In this document: positions 31,760 to 42,343 of the stretch, piece after piece
How the letters are laid out: each line of letters begins with the position of its first letter
Numbering within the stretch: the first letter of the stretch is position 1
Origin: Deltaproteobacteria bacterium
GTDB lineage: Bacteria > Desulfobacterota > GWC2-55-46 > UBA9637
Length of the DNA stretch: 42,343 nucleotides
NCBI GenBank assembly: GCA_016219285.1
Contig: JACRNJ010000073.1
Coordinates: forward strand, 1-42,343
Reading direction: 5' to 3'
Notes under the pieces: generated by a model
Database searches by the model: none
Seen by the model: only the letters and a program-made list of their open reading frames with translations
What the model was told of the DNA's origin: nothing
Made by a program: the position numbers and the translations under genes

Positions 31760-31820
31760 TTTTACTTTTTAATTGTTTATTTAGATATTTCTATTTAATA
31801 CTATAAGGAGAGACAACTCA

Positions 31821-33110
31821 ATGAAGATATCAGTAGAAGATATAAGTCCTGTAAAAAAGAGGCTCATTATAGAAGTTCCGTCTGAAGATATTGACAAGGA
31901 GCTGGATGCTGCATACAGTGAGCTTGCAGCAACTGTCTCTATAGACGGTTTCAGAAAAGGGAGGGTGCCGAAGGCGGTGTTGGAAAAACGGTATAAAGAC
32001 CACGTGTTTGGAGAGGTTGTCTCAAAAGTTATTGAGAATTCTTATCCAAAGGCGGTTCAGGGGAACAATATCAATCCTGTTTCAAGGCCTGATATAGAAG
32101 TAAAGGCGGGCATAGAGCGCGGCCGCTCTTTCTCCTATATTGCAACTGTTGAGGTTAGGCCGAGTATAAATGTAGATGGTTATATAGGTATGGAGCTTAA
32201 AAAGGGAGATGTGACAGTTAGCGATGATGAGGCGGAAAAGAGTATGGAGCTTTTGAGGGAGGGGAATGCGCATTTCAGCGAGGTTGAACGGCCTGCCATA
32301 GAAAAGGATATGGTTGTCATAGATTTTGAAGGATTTATTGGCGGCAAGTCTGTAGAAAATGCAAAGGCATCTGAATATCCTGCTGTAATAGGCACAAATA
32401 CGCTTGTTCCTGAAATTGAGCAGGTGTTGCCCGGGATGAAAAAGGGGGATGAAAAAGATGTGCATGTAAAATTCCCTCAGGGATACGGCCATAAAAAACT
32501 TGCAGGCAAAGAGGCGCTCTTTAAGGTAAAGGTCAAGGCGGTGAAAGAGAGGGTGCTGCCTGCACTGGATGATGAATTTGCAAAGGATTTAAAACTTGAC
32601 AATATCGCCCAACTGAAAGATAAGGTAAGAGAGGCCATAATAAAACAGAAAGAGGCGGCAGAAAAGGAAGAGTTTAAGAAAGAGATACTTGAGAAGCTCA
32701 TTGAAAAGAACACCTTTGATTCCCCGCCGGCGCTTGTTGCAGGTTATCTGCAGTCATTTGTTTCTCAGGCGATAGAGAGTATAAAAAATGGAAGGGTAAA
32801 GCCTGAGGATGCGGCAGAAATGGCCCCGGAAAGATTAAAAGAGAAATATTCCAATATAGCGGAAATGAGGGTTAAGGAAGAGATGATACTGGATGCTGTG
32901 GCAAGGCAGGAGAATATAACTGTTGCAGAAGATGAGATAAATTTACGTATACAACAGATGGCCGAGCAGCGCCACCAGAGGTTTGATGATGTTAAGAGAC
33001 AGCTCATGGAGCAAGGTTCTGACAGTATGCTGGCGGCTCAAATGCTGGAAGAAAAGGTGTTTGATTTTATCATAGAAAAGGCAAAAATGCAGCGCCTGAC
33101 TAACAGATAG
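31821..33110 (+). CDS. tig: Trigger factor
   Basis: MKISVEDISPVKKRLIIEVPSEDIDKELDAAYSELAATVSIDGFRKGRVPKAVLEKRY. Confidence 0.95.
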   Translation: MKISVEDISPVKKRLIIEVPSEDIDKELDAAYSELAATVSIDGFRKGRVPKAVLEKRYKDHVFGEVVSKVIENSYPKAVQGNNINPVSRPDIEVKAGIERGRSFSYIATVEVRPSINVDGYIGMELKKGDVTVSDDEAEKSMELLREGNAHFSEVERPAIEKDMVVIDFEGFIGGKSVENAKASEYPAVIGTNTLVPEIEQVLPGMKKGDEKDVHVKFPQGYGHKKLAGKEALFKVKVKAVKERVLPALDDEFAKDLKLDNIAQLKDKVREAIIKQKEAAEKEEFKKEILEKLIEKNTFDSPPALVAGYLQSFVSQAIESIKNGRVKPEDAAEMAPERLKEKYSNIAEMRVKEEMILDAVARQENITVAEDEINLRIQQMAEQRHQRFDDVKRQLMEQGSDSMLAAQMLEEKVFDFIIEKAKMQRLTNR

Positions 33111-33127
33111 CCTTAAGATGAGAAATT

Positions 33128-33201
33128 GCAGCTTGCCCGACCCAACCTTTGGTTGGGTGCCCCATGGGCGTTTTAAAGACGCCGATGAATCGGCAGGCTA
33201 C
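33128..33201. repeat. GTAG/CTAC cloverleaf-like element with nested CCCAACC/GGTTGGG hairpin
   Basis: gcagcttgcccgacccaacctttggttgggtgccccatgggcgttttaaagacgccgatgaatcggcaggctac. Confidence 0.82.
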
Positions 33202-33237
33202 AAAAAACATTGTTATTTTTTGTTAAGATATTTAATT

Positions 33238-33290
33238 GTAGTTTGCCCATTTATGGGCGTTTTAAAGACGCCGATAAATCGGCAGGCTAC
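33238..33290. repeat. GTAG/CTAC cloverleaf-like palindromic element
   Basis: gtagtttgcccatttatgggcgttttaaagacgccgataaatcggcaggctac. Confidence 0.88.
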
Positions 33291-33308
33291 CCATAAAATG
33301 GAGGCAAA

Positions 33309-33893
33309 ATGACATTAATTCCCATGGTAGTTGAACAGACAGGCCGCGGCGAGAGGGCATTTGACATCTATTCAAGACTCTTAAAGGACAGAATAATATT
33401 TTTGGGAACAGCCATTGACGATGATGTCGCAAATCTTGTGATTGCCCAGATGCTATTTCTGGAATCGGAAGACCCTGATAAGGAGATGCACATTTATATA
33501 AATTCGCCTGGCGGGATTGTAAGCGCAGGGCTTGCAATATATGATACTATGCAGTATGTTAAGCCGCCAGTATCAACAATCTGCATGGGCCAGGCCGCCA
33601 GTATGGGGGCCCTTCTTTTGGCAGGGGGAGCCGCCGGCAAGAGATCAGCCCTTCCACATTCCAGAATTTTGATACATCAGCCTCTTGGGGGAGCACAAGG
33701 GCAGGCAACAGATATAGGCATTCAGGCGCAAGAGATACTCCGTCTCAGGGAGGAGTTGAATCACATACTTGCTAAACATACCGGCCAGTCTGTGGAGAAA
33801 ATAGGCAGGGATACGGAAAGAGACTTTTTTATGACTGGCGAACAGGCAAGGAAATATGGTATAATTGATGCGGTGATAGAGAAGAGAAGGTAA
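33309..33893 (+). CDS. clpP: ATP-dependent Clp protease proteolytic subunit
   Basis: [30 protein letters not shown]...[14 protein letters not shown]...ILIHQPLGG. Confidence 0.97.
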   Translation: MTLIPMVVEQTGRGERAFDIYSRLLKDRIIFLGTAIDDDVANLVIAQMLFLESEDPDKEMHIYINSPGGIVSAGLAIYDTMQYVKPPVSTICMGQAASMGALLLAGGAAGKRSALPHSRILIHQPLGGAQGQATDIGIQAQEILRLREELNHILAKHTGQSVEKIGRDTERDFFMTGEQARKYGIIDAVIEKRR

Positions 33894-33895
33894 AA

Positions 33896-33956
33896 AGTTG
33901 TAAGATGCAAGTTGCAGGTTACAAGTAAAAACTTGAATCTTGAAACTTGCAACTGT
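33896..33956. repeat. AAGTTGC-family heptamer array with inverted arm
   Basis: taagatgcaagttgcaggttacaagt-aaaa-acttgaatcttgaaacttgcaac. Confidence 0.8.
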
Positions 33957-33973
33957 TGTTAAGCGGGGGTTTT

Positions 33974-35236
33974 ATGGCAGACAAAAAGAGAGGAAACGAC
34001 GGTTTGCGCTGTTCGTTTTGCGGCAAAAACCAGGCTGAGGTGAAAAAGCTTATCGCCGGTCCGATGGTATATATATGCGATAGCTGCGTAGAACTCTGCA
34101 ATGATATAATTGCTGAAGAGTATGAAAAAGATGAGATAACTCATGACAGGGAAATGACGGTTCCAAAGCCTGCTGATATTAAGAAGATACTGGATGAGTA
34201 TGTTGTTGGGCAGGAACGGGCAAAAAAGATATTGTCTGTTGCAGTTCATAATCATTATAAAAGGATTGAGAGCAAGGAAAAGAAGTTTAATATGGGAGGG
34301 GTTGAGCTTCAGAAAAGCAATATACTCCTGCTAGGTCCGACAGGTTCAGGCAAGACGCTTCTTGCGCAGACGCTTGCAAAGATACTGAATGTTCCATTTA
34401 CCATAGCCGATGCCACAACATTAACAGAAGCTGGATATGTAGGCGAAGATGTTGAAAATATAATTTTAAACCTGCTGCAGAACTCAAATTATGAGATAGA
34501 TAAATGCCAGAAAGGTATTGTATATATAGATGAGATAGACAAGATATCAAGAAAATCTGACAGCCCTTCTATTACAAGGGATGTCTCAGGCGAAGGGGTT
34601 CAGCAGGCTCTTTTAAAGATAATTGAAGGCACTATTGCAAATGTCCCTCCAAAAGGGGGGAGGAAGCACCCTCAGCAGGAATTTCTGCAGGTTGACACTA
34701 CAAATATCCTTTTTATATGCGGCGGCGCCTTTGCCGGATTGGAAAATATCATTCAGCAGAGGATAGGCAAGAAGACCCTGGGTTTTGGCGCAGAGGTAAA
34801 AAGGAAGACGGAAAGAAATATAAATGAACTCCTGTGCGAGATTCAACCTGAAGATTTGCTGAAATACGGTTTGATACCTGAATTTGTGGGAAGGCTGCCT
34901 GTTGTTGCTGTTCTGGATGAATTGGACGAGAATGTCCTTGTAAAGATACTTACGGAGCCGCGCAACGCCCTTGTCAAGCAGTATCAGAAACTTTTCGAAT
35001 TTGAGAATGTCAAACTTAAATTCACGGACAGCGCAGTTGCTGCGGTTGCCAGAGAGGCAATGAAGAGGAAAACAGGCGCAAGGGGGCTGAGGGCCATTCT
35101 TGAAAATGCCATGCTGGATGTGATGTATGAAATGCCTTCACAGATTAATATAAGAGAATGCCTTGTTAATGAGGATGTGATACTGGGCAAGGGGAATCCG
35201 ATAATGGTTTATGAGAAGAAGGCGGAATCAGCATGA
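33974..35236 (+). CDS. clpX: ATP-dependent Clp protease ATP-binding subunit ClpX
   Basis: [20 protein letters not shown]...ICDSCVELC zinc domain; [23 protein letters not shown] 33974. Confidence 0.97.
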   Translation: MADKKRGNDGLRCSFCGKNQAEVKKLIAGPMVYICDSCVELCNDIIAEEYEKDEITHDREMTVPKPADIKKILDEYVVGQERAKKILSVAVHNHYKRIESKEKKFNMGGVELQKSNILLLGPTGSGKTLLAQTLAKILNVPFTIADATTLTEAGYVGEDVENIILNLLQNSNYEIDKCQKGIVYIDEIDKISRKSDSPSITRDVSGEGVQQALLKIIEGTIANVPPKGGRKHPQQEFLQVDTTNILFICGGAFAGLENIIQQRIGKKTLGFGAEVKRKTERNINELLCEIQPEDLLKYGLIPEFVGRLPVVAVLDELDENVLVKILTEPRNALVKQYQKLFEFENVKLKFTDSAVAAVAREAMKRKTGARGLRAILENAMLDVMYEMPSQINIRECLVNEDVILGKGNPIMVYEKKAESA

Positions 35237-35304
35237 CGATTTACGAATTGCGATTTACGAATTACGATTTAAAATCTAAAATCATAAATCTAAAATCGTA
35301 AATC
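35237..35304. repeat. ATTACGA-family heptamer element
   Basis: gatttacgaattgcgatttacgaattacgatttaaaatctaaaatcataaatctaaaatcgtaaatc. Confidence 0.85.
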
Positions 35305-35321
35305 AAATAACGAGGTGACCA

Positions 35322-37766
35322 ATGTTCTTTAAAGACAATAAAGATATGCCTGAAAAAGTACAAGAATTATCCGTTCCGCTCATACCGTTGCGGGATATCG
35401 TAATATTTCCGTATATGGTTGTGCCGCTTTTTGTAGGCAGGGATAAGTCTATAAAAGCGTTGGAGCTTGCCATGTCCCAGAATAAGAATGTCCTTCTGGC
35501 GGCGCAGAAAAAGGCAAAGACCGACGAACCTTTGCCCGATGACATATATAAGATCGGCACCATGGGAAATATATTGCAGCTTTTAAAGCTGCCTGACGGA
35601 AGTGTAAAGGTGCTTGTAGAGGGGAAGAAAAGGGCGCAGATAAAAGAATTTCTCCCATCTAATGAATGTTTCATGGTCAAGGCTTTTGAGATAGATGAGG
35701 AGGTAGAGGAGACTGTTGAGACAGAGGCGCTTATTCGTAATGTTATTAAGGCCTTTGAGGTATATGTAAAGCTGAACAAAAAGATACCCCCCGAGATGGT
35801 AATGTCGGTATCTTCTATTGACGATCCGGGCAGGCTTGCGGATATCATAGCCAGTCATCTCATAATAAAACTCCATGATAAACAGGCAATTCTGGAGCTT
35901 ATAAATGCTGCACACAGACTTGAGAGGCTATATGGTTTTATGGAGGGTGAAATAGAGATACTTGAGGCTGAGCAGAGGATAAGGCAACGTGTCAAAAAGC
36001 AGATGGAGAAGACACAGAAAGAATATTATTTGAGCGAGCAGATGAAGGCTATCCAGAAAGAGCTTGGAGAGAAGGATGAATTTAAGAGCGAACTTCATGA
36101 ACTGGAAGAACGGATTAAAAATAAGAAGATGAGCAAAGAGGCTGCCAAGAAGGCGAAACAGGAATTTAAAAAACTTAAACTCATGGCGCCCATGGCTGCT
36201 GAGGCTACTGTGGTGAGAAACTATCTTGACTGGCTTTTATCCCTGCCATGGGCAGAGGTGACAGAAGAGAAAAAGGACATCAATGAAGCGGAAAAGTGCC
36301 TTGAAGAGGATCATTATGGTTTAAAACAGGTCAAGGAAAGAATTGTAGAGCACCTTGCCGTCCACGGTCTTGTAGAGGAGATGAAAGGGCCGATATTGTG
36401 CCTTGTAGGTCCTCCGGGGGTTGGAAAAACCTCGCTGGCCAAATCCGTTGCAAGGGCAACAAATAGAAAATTTGTCCGCTTATCGCTTGGAGGGGTAAGG
36501 GATGAGGCGGAGATAAGAGGACACAGGCGCACTTATATAGGCTCTATGCCTGGTAAAATAATCCAGTCTTTAAAAAAGGCAGGCGCAAACAATCCTGTTT
36601 TTTTATTGGATGAAGTTGACAAGATGTCTACAGATTTCAGAGGCGACCCAGCGTCAGCGCTGCTGGAGGTTTTGGATCCTGAGCAGAATCATTCTTTTAA
36701 CGATCACTATCTGGATTGCGACTACGACCTTTCAAAGGTGATGTTTATAACCACGGCCAACAGCCTTCAGGGAATTCCATACCCGTTGCTTGATAGGATG
36801 GAAATAATAAGAATAACCGGTTATACAGAGATGGAAAAGGCAAACATAGGCCGCAGGTTTCTTATCCCGAAACAGGTGAAGGCGCACGGCCTTTCTGATA
36901 AAAATCTTGAGGTTCCGGATGCTGCACTATTAACTATTATAAGAAAGTATACACGGGAGGCAGGTGTAAGAAATTTAGAGAGGGAGATTGCCTCCATATG
37001 CAGAAAGACTGCAAAGGAGGTTCTTAAAAAGGGCAAGGATATAAGCATAAAAATAGCTGCAAAGAGTTTGTCTAAATATCTTGGCATACCAAAGTATCGT
37101 TATGGCAGGATTGAGGAAAAAGACGAGATAGGGGTTTCAACCGGTCTGGCATGGACAGAGACCGGCGGCGAGCTTTTGTCAATAGAGGTAACCGTGGTGA
37201 CTGGTACAGGCAAGCTGACTGTAACTGGTAAACTTGGCGATGTGATGCAAGAATCTGCCCAGGCGGCGCTTACCTATATCCGTTCCAGGGCTGATTTTTT
37301 GGGTATAGATAAGGATTTCTACCAGAAGATTGATATACATATACATGTGCCTGAAGGCGCTATACCCAAAGATGGGCCATCGGCCGGTATTGCCATAGCA
37401 ACTGCGATTGCATCAAGCATTATGAAGGTTCCAGTAAGAAAGGATGTTGCCATGACAGGCGAGATTACCCTTCGTGGAAAGGTTCTGCCTATCGGCGGTT
37501 TGAAAGAAAAGATACTTGCTGCGCACAGAGGCATGATACCCAAAGTTCTTGTGCCAAAGGAGAACGAAAAGGATATAAAGGAAATCCCTGCCGTCATATT
37601 GAAAAAAGTTGGCATCTCTTTTGTAGAGCATATGGATGACGTGCTTAAGGCTTCTCTTGTTTTGGAAAAACCAGAAGAGATATTCAAAAAGGCTCAGGAA
37701 AAGGATATATATCAAAAACAAGGCATGCCAGACACAGCGCCAAACGACGGAATTATTACCCACTGA
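35322..37766 (+). CDS. lon: Lon protease
   Basis: [23 protein letters not shown]-like N-terminus; [23 protein letters not shown] catalytic motif. Confidence 0.97.
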   Translation: MFFKDNKDMPEKVQELSVPLIPLRDIVIFPYMVVPLFVGRDKSIKALELAMSQNKNVLLAAQKKAKTDEPLPDDIYKIGTMGNILQLLKLPDGSVKVLVEGKKRAQIKEFLPSNECFMVKAFEIDEEVEETVETEALIRNVIKAFEVYVKLNKKIPPEMVMSVSSIDDPGRLADIIASHLIIKLHDKQAILELINAAHRLERLYGFMEGEIEILEAEQRIRQRVKKQMEKTQKEYYLSEQMKAIQKELGEKDEFKSELHELEERIKNKKMSKEAAKKAKQEFKKLKLMAPMAAEATVVRNYLDWLLSLPWAEVTEEKKDINEAEKCLEEDHYGLKQVKERIVEHLAVHGLVEEMKGPILCLVGPPGVGKTSLAKSVARATNRKFVRLSLGGVRDEAEIRGHRRTYIGSMPGKIIQSLKKAGANNPVFLLDEVDKMSTDFRGDPASALLEVLDPEQNHSFNDHYLDCDYDLSKVMFITTANSLQGIPYPLLDRMEIIRITGYTEMEKANIGRRFLIPKQVKAHGLSDKNLEVPDAALLTIIRKYTREAGVRNLEREIASICRKTAKEVLKKGKDISIKIAAKSLSKYLGIPKYRYGRIEEKDEIGVSTGLAWTETGGELLSIEVTVVTGTGKLTVTGKLGDVMQESAQAALTYIRSRADFLGIDKDFYQKIDIHIHVPEGAIPKDGPSAGIAIATAIASSIMKVPVRKDVAMTGEITLRGKVLPIGGLKEKILAAHRGMIPKVLVPKENEKDIKEIPAVILKKVGISFVEHMDDVLKASLVLEKPEEIFKKAQEKDIYQKQGMPDTAPNDGIITH

Positions 37767-37808
37767 AAGAGCGGGGATGCATTAAAATGCGTCTCTGCTC
37801 TTTATCTT
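37766..37808 (+). terminator. Rho-independent terminator after lon
   Basis: aaagagcggggatgcattaaaatgcgtctctgctctttat stem with G-U pairs. Confidence 0.7.
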
Positions 37809-37901
37809 AATTTTAGACTTGTATCTAATCTCTTATTGTGTATTGTGTGCATGGGCAGAGCGCTTATCACAGACCATTTAACCCCGTTCTTCACACTATC
37901 C

Positions 37902-38324
37902 ATGAAAAAACCTAAAAATCCCATCCCTGCTGTTGATATAATTATAGAGCTTAAACATAGAGGTATTGTGCTTATACAAAGGGAAAACCCGCCATTAGGT
38001 TGGGCTATTCCGGGTGGTTTTGTGGATTATGGAGAAACGCTTGAGCATGCGGCTGAAAGAGAGGCATTGGAAGAGACATGTTTAAAAGTAAGACTAAAAT
38101 TTCAGTTTCACTCCTATTCTGACCCGAAAAGAGATAATAGAGTTCATACAATTTCTACAGTATTTGTTGCAGAGGCAGATGGTATGCCGCAGGCAAGGGA
38201 TGATGCGAAAGGGATTGGCGTTTTTAAAAAGGATAATCTGCCGCAGCCTCTGGTTTTTGACCATTGTAAGATACTTGAAGATTATTTCAGATGGAAGCAG
38301 GGAGGATATGGTGTTTTTCATTGA
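37902..38324 (+). CDS. NUDIX hydrolase
   Basis: [24 protein letters not shown] matches the Nudix box GX5EX7REUXEEXGU; ATG 37902. Confidence 0.88.
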   Translation: MKKPKNPIPAVDIIIELKHRGIVLIQRENPPLGWAIPGGFVDYGETLEHAAEREALEETCLKVRLKFQFHSYSDPKRDNRVHTISTVFVAEADGMPQARDDAKGIGVFKKDNLPQPLVFDHCKILEDYFRWKQGGYGVFH

Positions 38325-38370
38325 AACCTCCAATATTCCATGTTTTGCAGATTGACAGAGGTCTGACTGT

Positions 38371-38838
38371 GTGAAGTGCCCATTTTGCGCCTATATAGAA
38401 GATAAGGTTATAGATTCCAGGCTTTCCCATGACGGCGATGTAACGCGTCGCCGCAGGGAATGTCTGAAATGCGGAAAACGTTTTACCACATATGAGAGGG
38501 TGGAAGAGGCATTGCCGTTTGTTATAAAAAAGGACGGGAGGCGGGAGCTCTTTGATAGGACAAAGATATTAAACGGCATCAAACGGGCGTGTGAGAAAAG
38601 GCCTGTGGGGATTGAAGCCATAGAAAAGATTGTTGATAAAATTGAAAAGATATTTATAGAAGCAGGCGAAAGGGAGATACAAAGTTCTGCTATAGGGGCT
38701 GCGGTAATGGAGGAGCTTAAAAATCTTGATGAAGTGGCATATGTCAGGTTCGCCTCTGTCTACAGAGAGTTTAGGGACATAAGCGAGTTTATGAAGGAGT
38801 TAAAGGGGTTGCTTGAGGTAAGCAAGAAGAAAAAATGA
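38371..38838 (+). CDS. nrdR: Transcriptional repressor NrdR
   Basis: [48 protein letters not shown] start. Confidence 0.97.
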   Translation: MKCPFCAYIEDKVIDSRLSHDGDVTRRRRECLKCGKRFTTYERVEEALPFVIKKDGRRELFDRTKILNGIKRACEKRPVGIEAIEKIVDKIEKIFIEAGEREIQSSAIGAAVMEELKNLDEVAYVRFASVYREFRDISEFMKELKGLLEVSKKKK

Positions 38839-38870
38839 AATCGGAAATCGGAAATCGGAAATTGGAAATT

Positions 38871-39965
38871 ATGAAAATCGCCCTTACCCTTGCCAAAAGA
38901 GGTATCGGCAAGACAAGCCCTAATCCGGCAGTAGGCGCTGTAATTGTAAAGGGCGGTAGAATTATAGGCAAGGGTTATCACAAAAAGGCAGGTCTTGCCC
39001 ATGCGGAGATAAATGCCTTGCTGAAGGCAGGTGCGAAGGCAAAAGGGGCAGATATGTATGTAACCCTTGAGCCGTGCAATCATTTTGGGAAAACCCCTCC
39101 CTGCACAGATGCTATAATAAAGGCAGGGATAAAAAGGGTTTTTATAGGCATGGAGGACCCTAATCCATTGATACAAGGAAATGGGGCAAGACAGTTACGG
39201 AACGCCGGGATAACAGTAGAGAGCAGGATATTAGAGGATAAATGTAAGGACATAAATGAAGCCTATATTAAATATATAACTGCAAAAATACCGTTTGTAA
39301 CATTGAAGCTTGCCTCAACCATTGACGGAAGGATTGCTACATGTACAGGAGAATCAAAATGGATTACAGGCCTAACGTCACGCATGTTTGTCCACAGGAT
39401 GAGGGCGAATGCCGATGCTGTTATGGTTGGTATTGGCACAATTTTAAAAGACAACCCTGAGCTTACAACACGGTTTGTTAAAGGCAAAGACCCTGTAAAA
39501 ATAGTTGTTGACAGCAAATTGAGGATACCGCCTGGCGCAAGGGTTTTAAACTCAGGGGAAGGCGGTATAATTGTAGCGACGACGAAAGAAAGAAGTCAGA
39601 GGTCAGAAGTTAGAAGTCAGAAGGAAAAAAGGATAAAATCTTTACAGGCAAAAGGGGTGGATATTTTGCTGCTTCCATCACAAAACGGAGTGGTAGATTT
39701 GAAGGCTCTTATGAGAGAACTTGGTAAAAGAGAAATAACCAGCCTTATTATAGAAGGAGGCTCAACCCTTGCAGCATCAGCTATTAAGCAAGGTATTATT
39801 GATAAGGCTACAATATTTACGGCGCCAAAGATTCTTGGAAAAGAGGGCTTGCCAATGATAGGAGATCTTGCTATAAGAAGACTTAAACATGCTATCCGCT
39901 TAAGCAGGTTTGAATGCAAGAGGCTTGGAGAGGATATATTGGTGCAGGGATATTTGAAAAAGTGA
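38871..39965 (+). CDS. ribD: Bifunctional riboflavin deaminase/reductase RibD
   Basis: GKTSPNPAVGAVIVKGGRIIGKGYHKKAGLAHAEINAL...TLEPCNHFGKTPPCTDAI; ATG 38871 (track start 38835 lies in a repeat). Confidence 0.95.
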   Translation: MKIALTLAKRGIGKTSPNPAVGAVIVKGGRIIGKGYHKKAGLAHAEINALLKAGAKAKGADMYVTLEPCNHFGKTPPCTDAIIKAGIKRVFIGMEDPNPLIQGNGARQLRNAGITVESRILEDKCKDINEAYIKYITAKIPFVTLKLASTIDGRIATCTGESKWITGLTSRMFVHRMRANADAVMVGIGTILKDNPELTTRFVKGKDPVKIVVDSKLRIPPGARVLNSGEGGIIVATTKERSQRSEVRSQKEKRIKSLQAKGVDILLLPSQNGVVDLKALMRELGKREITSLIIEGGSTLAASAIKQGIIDKATIFTAPKILGKEGLPMIGDLAIRRLKHAIRLSRFECKRLGEDILVQGYLKK

Positions 39966-40045
39966 ATGTTAAAGTTTAGGTTAAGGTTAGGATTCCATGT
40001 TTATTTTTTGTCCTCAGCCTCAACCTTAGCCTTGACCCAAAAACT

Positions 40046-40696
40046 ATGTTTACAGGCATAATACAGACTATTGGCAAAATAAAAGGATTTGACAAAAAAG
40101 GAGATTTTGCCGGGATAATTGTTGAACACAATGGAGGACTTTCCGAAGTAAACACAGGGGACAGTGTGGCAGTAGATGGTGTTTGTTTGACTGTCGTAGG
40201 ATTTTCTCCCTCTGTTTTAGAGGCGGATATCTCCAAAGAAACCCTTAATCTTACGACCCTTGGAAGAATGAAGAGCGGTGAGAAAGTTAATCTTGAAAAA
40301 GCCCTTACACCAGCAATGTCAATGGGGGGGCATTTTGTTACAGGCCATATAGACGGGGTTGGTTTTATTAAAAGGAAAGATATGGATGGCGAGTTTGCAA
40401 CATTGGACTTTGATGTCCCTGATGAATTGCAGGCGCAGATAGCCCAAAAGGGATCTATTGCAGTAGATGGCATAAGTCTTACAGTGACAGATATTATTCC
40501 CAATGGATTCAGGGTTGTTATTATCCCTCATACATTGAAAAACACTACATTAGCTGTCAAGAAGCAAGGAGATAAGGTTAATATAGAAACGGATGTCATT
40601 GCAAAATATGTGGGAAGATTTTTGTCAGTCAAGAAAAAAGGCATTGACGAAGCATTTTTAAGGGAGCATGGGTTTATAAAAAACCATGAATTGTGA
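40046..40696 (+). CDS. ribE: Riboflavin synthase alpha subunit
   Basis: MFTGIIQTIGKI...VAVDGVCLTVV...GGHFVTGHIDGVG...GISLTVTDI. Confidence 0.96.
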   Translation: MFTGIIQTIGKIKGFDKKGDFAGIIVEHNGGLSEVNTGDSVAVDGVCLTVVGFSPSVLEADISKETLNLTTLGRMKSGEKVNLEKALTPAMSMGGHFVTGHIDGVGFIKRKDMDGEFATLDFDVPDELQAQIAQKGSIAVDGISLTVTDIIPNGFRVVIIPHTLKNTTLAVKKQGDKVNIETDVIAKYVGRFLSVKKKGIDEAFLREHGFIKNHEL

Positions 40697-40794
40697 CAGT
40701 TCAGTAAATTGAAAACATCTTCATTAAAACGGAATAGATTAAAATGCCTGCTGGGTAAAACAATCAACCCAAAGGATTTAAGCCTCTTCCTCAT

Positions 40795-42099
40795 TTACAC
40801 CTTGTTTCCTTGCTTTAAATCTTTGTCAAAATACTGGTTCACATTGTCAAGGGCGCAGAAACTCCCGCACATGGTGCATGTGTCAGGTTCTTCCGGGTAT
40901 CGGCTGTTTCTGATTTCCTGCGCCCGCCCGCCAAAAAAGCCGTGCTTTTGCTGGTCATCCCATCGCAAGTCCCTCCGCGCCTTTGCCATGTCCATGTCTC
41001 TATCCTTTGAGCCAAGTTTTACCATATCGCCGACATGCGCGGCAATCCGCGCTGCGCGCACTCCTTCAATCACATCTTCTTTATTTGGAAGCGCAAGATG
41101 TTCAGCCGGGGTCACATAGCATATCAGATCGGCGCCGTATCTCGCGGCCTGCGCTGCGCCTATTGCGGCAGAGATATGGTCGTAGCCTGCGGCAATATCA
41201 GTTGTAAGCGGGCCAAGCACATAAAACGGCGCATCGCTGCTCATCCTTTTCTGCAATTTTACATTCGCCTCAATATCATCAAGCGGGAGATGTCCCGGCC
41301 CTTCGCACATCATCTGGCAGCCCATATTTTGCCCGATTTCTGCAAGCTCGCAGTTTATAAGCAGTTCCTGAACCTGCGCCCTGTCCAAACTGTCATGAAC
41401 AGCGCCTGCGCGAAGGCCGTTTCCCAAGCTTAATACGCAGTCATACTTTTTCAGGATTTCAATAACCCTGTCAAATTTTTCATAAAGGGGGTTTTCCCTG
41501 TTATTCTTGAGCATCCAGCCGACCATGTATGAACCGCCGCGGGATACAAGCCCTCCGTAGCGGTAGCCCTGTTTTTTCAGTCTTTCAATAGTCAATCTGT
41601 TTATCCCGCAATGAACAGCCATAAACGAAATGCCGTCAGCGCACTGCCTTTCCAGAACATCAAAGAGAAGTTCCTCTGTAAGTTTATTCGGGTCGTGGTA
41701 TTTTTTTATTGCCTCTGCAAATGCCTGATAAAGAGGGACGCTCCCCACAGACAGGTTTGTTGCTGCCAAAACCTCTTTTCTTATTGCATCCAAATCCCCG
41801 CCAACAGAAAGTTCCATGAGCGTGTCTGCGCCAGCATCCTCCGCTGCAATCGCCTTTTCAATCTCTGCCTTCACATCAACAATGTCAGATGATGTGCCGA
41901 TAGAGGCATTTACCTTTGTCCTTAGGCCTTTGCCGATGCCCACCAGCCTTGCCTTGCGATTGGTGTTGTTGGGAATAACCATCTGGCCGTATGCAATCAT
42001 ATCCCTTATATATTCCGGCGGCTTGCCTTCTGACACGGCGACCTCCTTAATCTCTTTTGTGATGATGTCTTTCCTTGCTGATTCAATCTGTGTTGGCAT
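40795..42099 (-). CDS. thiC: Phosphomethylpyrimidine synthase
   Basis: MPTQIESARKDIITKEIKEVA...MMCEGPGHLPLDDIEANV...CTMCGSFCAL (CxxC...C Fe-S motif). Confidence 0.97.
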   Translation of the reverse strand: MPTQIESARKDIITKEIKEVAVSEGKPPEYIRDMIAYGQMVIPNNTNRKARLVGIGKGLRTKVNASIGTSSDIVDVKAEIEKAIAAEDAGADTLMELSVGGDLDAIRKEVLAATNLSVGSVPLYQAFAEAIKKYHDPNKLTEELLFDVLERQCADGISFMAVHCGINRLTIERLKKQGYRYGGLVSRGGSYMVGWMLKNNRENPLYEKFDRVIEILKKYDCVLSLGNGLRAGAVHDSLDRAQVQELLINCELAEIGQNMGCQMMCEGPGHLPLDDIEANVKLQKRMSSDAPFYVLGPLTTDIAAGYDHISAAIGAAQAARYGADLICYVTPAEHLALPNKEDVIEGVRAARIAAHVGDMVKLGSKDRDMDMAKARRDLRWDDQQKHGFFGGRAQEIRNSRYPEEPDTCTMCGSFCALDNVNQYFDKDLKQGNKV

Positions 42100-42211
42100 T
42101 AAATTCTCCTCTCTAATTATACAAGTGTAGGCAAATGATACTATAACAAGTGGAGATTACAAAACAAAAAATGGTTTTTGGTCAATCTTTTTTTTTGGGG
42201 GGGGGGTAATG

Positions 42212-42343
42212 TCAATACCTATGTGTAAATTCATTCAGAGGGTTATTCTCCCAGTTGACATTCAAATAGTGAAAAACAGCAAAGACAATCCTTTCAACAC
42301 TCTCCCTATTGGTAAACACCCCTATAGGCCGTGTCCTTCGTCT
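42212..42343 (-). mobile_element. C-terminal fragment of mutator/IS256-like transposase (runs off window end)
   Basis: Minus strand from 42343 reads RRRTRPIGVFTNRESVERIVFAVFHYLNVNWENNPLNEFTHRY*; resembles IS256-family C-termini (RRRTR..G.FPN..S..RL..A...). Confidence 0.7.

Noticed and set aside
38835-38870. N-terminal extension [12 protein letters not shown] of RibD
   Set aside because: Encoded by AAATCGG heptamer repeats; the conserved protein starts at ATG 38871
42100-42343. TPP (thi-box) riboswitch upstream of thiC on the minus strand
   Set aside because: No CTGAGA or ACCTGATCTGG-like conserved segments found; the region is IS-like sequence and AT-rich spacer

Overview
The first ~16.7 kb is a bacterial S10-spc-alpha ribosomal protein superoperon: tuf 3' end, rpsJ-rplC-rplD-rplW-rplB-rpsS-rplV-rpsC-rplP-rpmC-rpsQ-rplN-rplX-rplE-rpsN(zinc type)-rpsH-rplF-rplR-rpsE-rplO-secY-adk-map-infA-rpmJ-rpsM-rpsK-rpsD-rpoA-rplQ. 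No rpmD was seen. Next come tRNA-Gly, a fur-feoB-DtxR iron block, a tandem universal stress protein with a PCP_red-like tail, a TPR protein, a cytochrome b carrying an extra CxxCH, kdsB-pyrG-kdsA, an outer-membrane barrel, a cluster of tiny membrane proteins, hicBA, tRNA-Leu, tig-clpP-clpX-lon, a NUDIX gene, nrdR-ribD-ribE, thiC (-), and the C-terminus of a mutator/IS256-like transposase at the right edge. The strongest unexplained signal is a dense set of short intergenic elements. They are built from ~7-bp repeats of several unrelated sequence families, usually as a direct-repeat arm, a spacer and a complementary arm. They sit between operon genes, sometimes between a Shine-Dalgarno sequence and its start codon (rplB, rplR), and they also occur in frame inside coding genes. 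A second family is a cloverleaf-like GTAG...CTAC palindrome. A third item of interest is a string of 24-63 aa membrane microproteins, two of which share an E-K-x-H-P-K-H tail. All calls come from reading the sequence and the ORF track; no database search was run. Host taxonomy is not determined.
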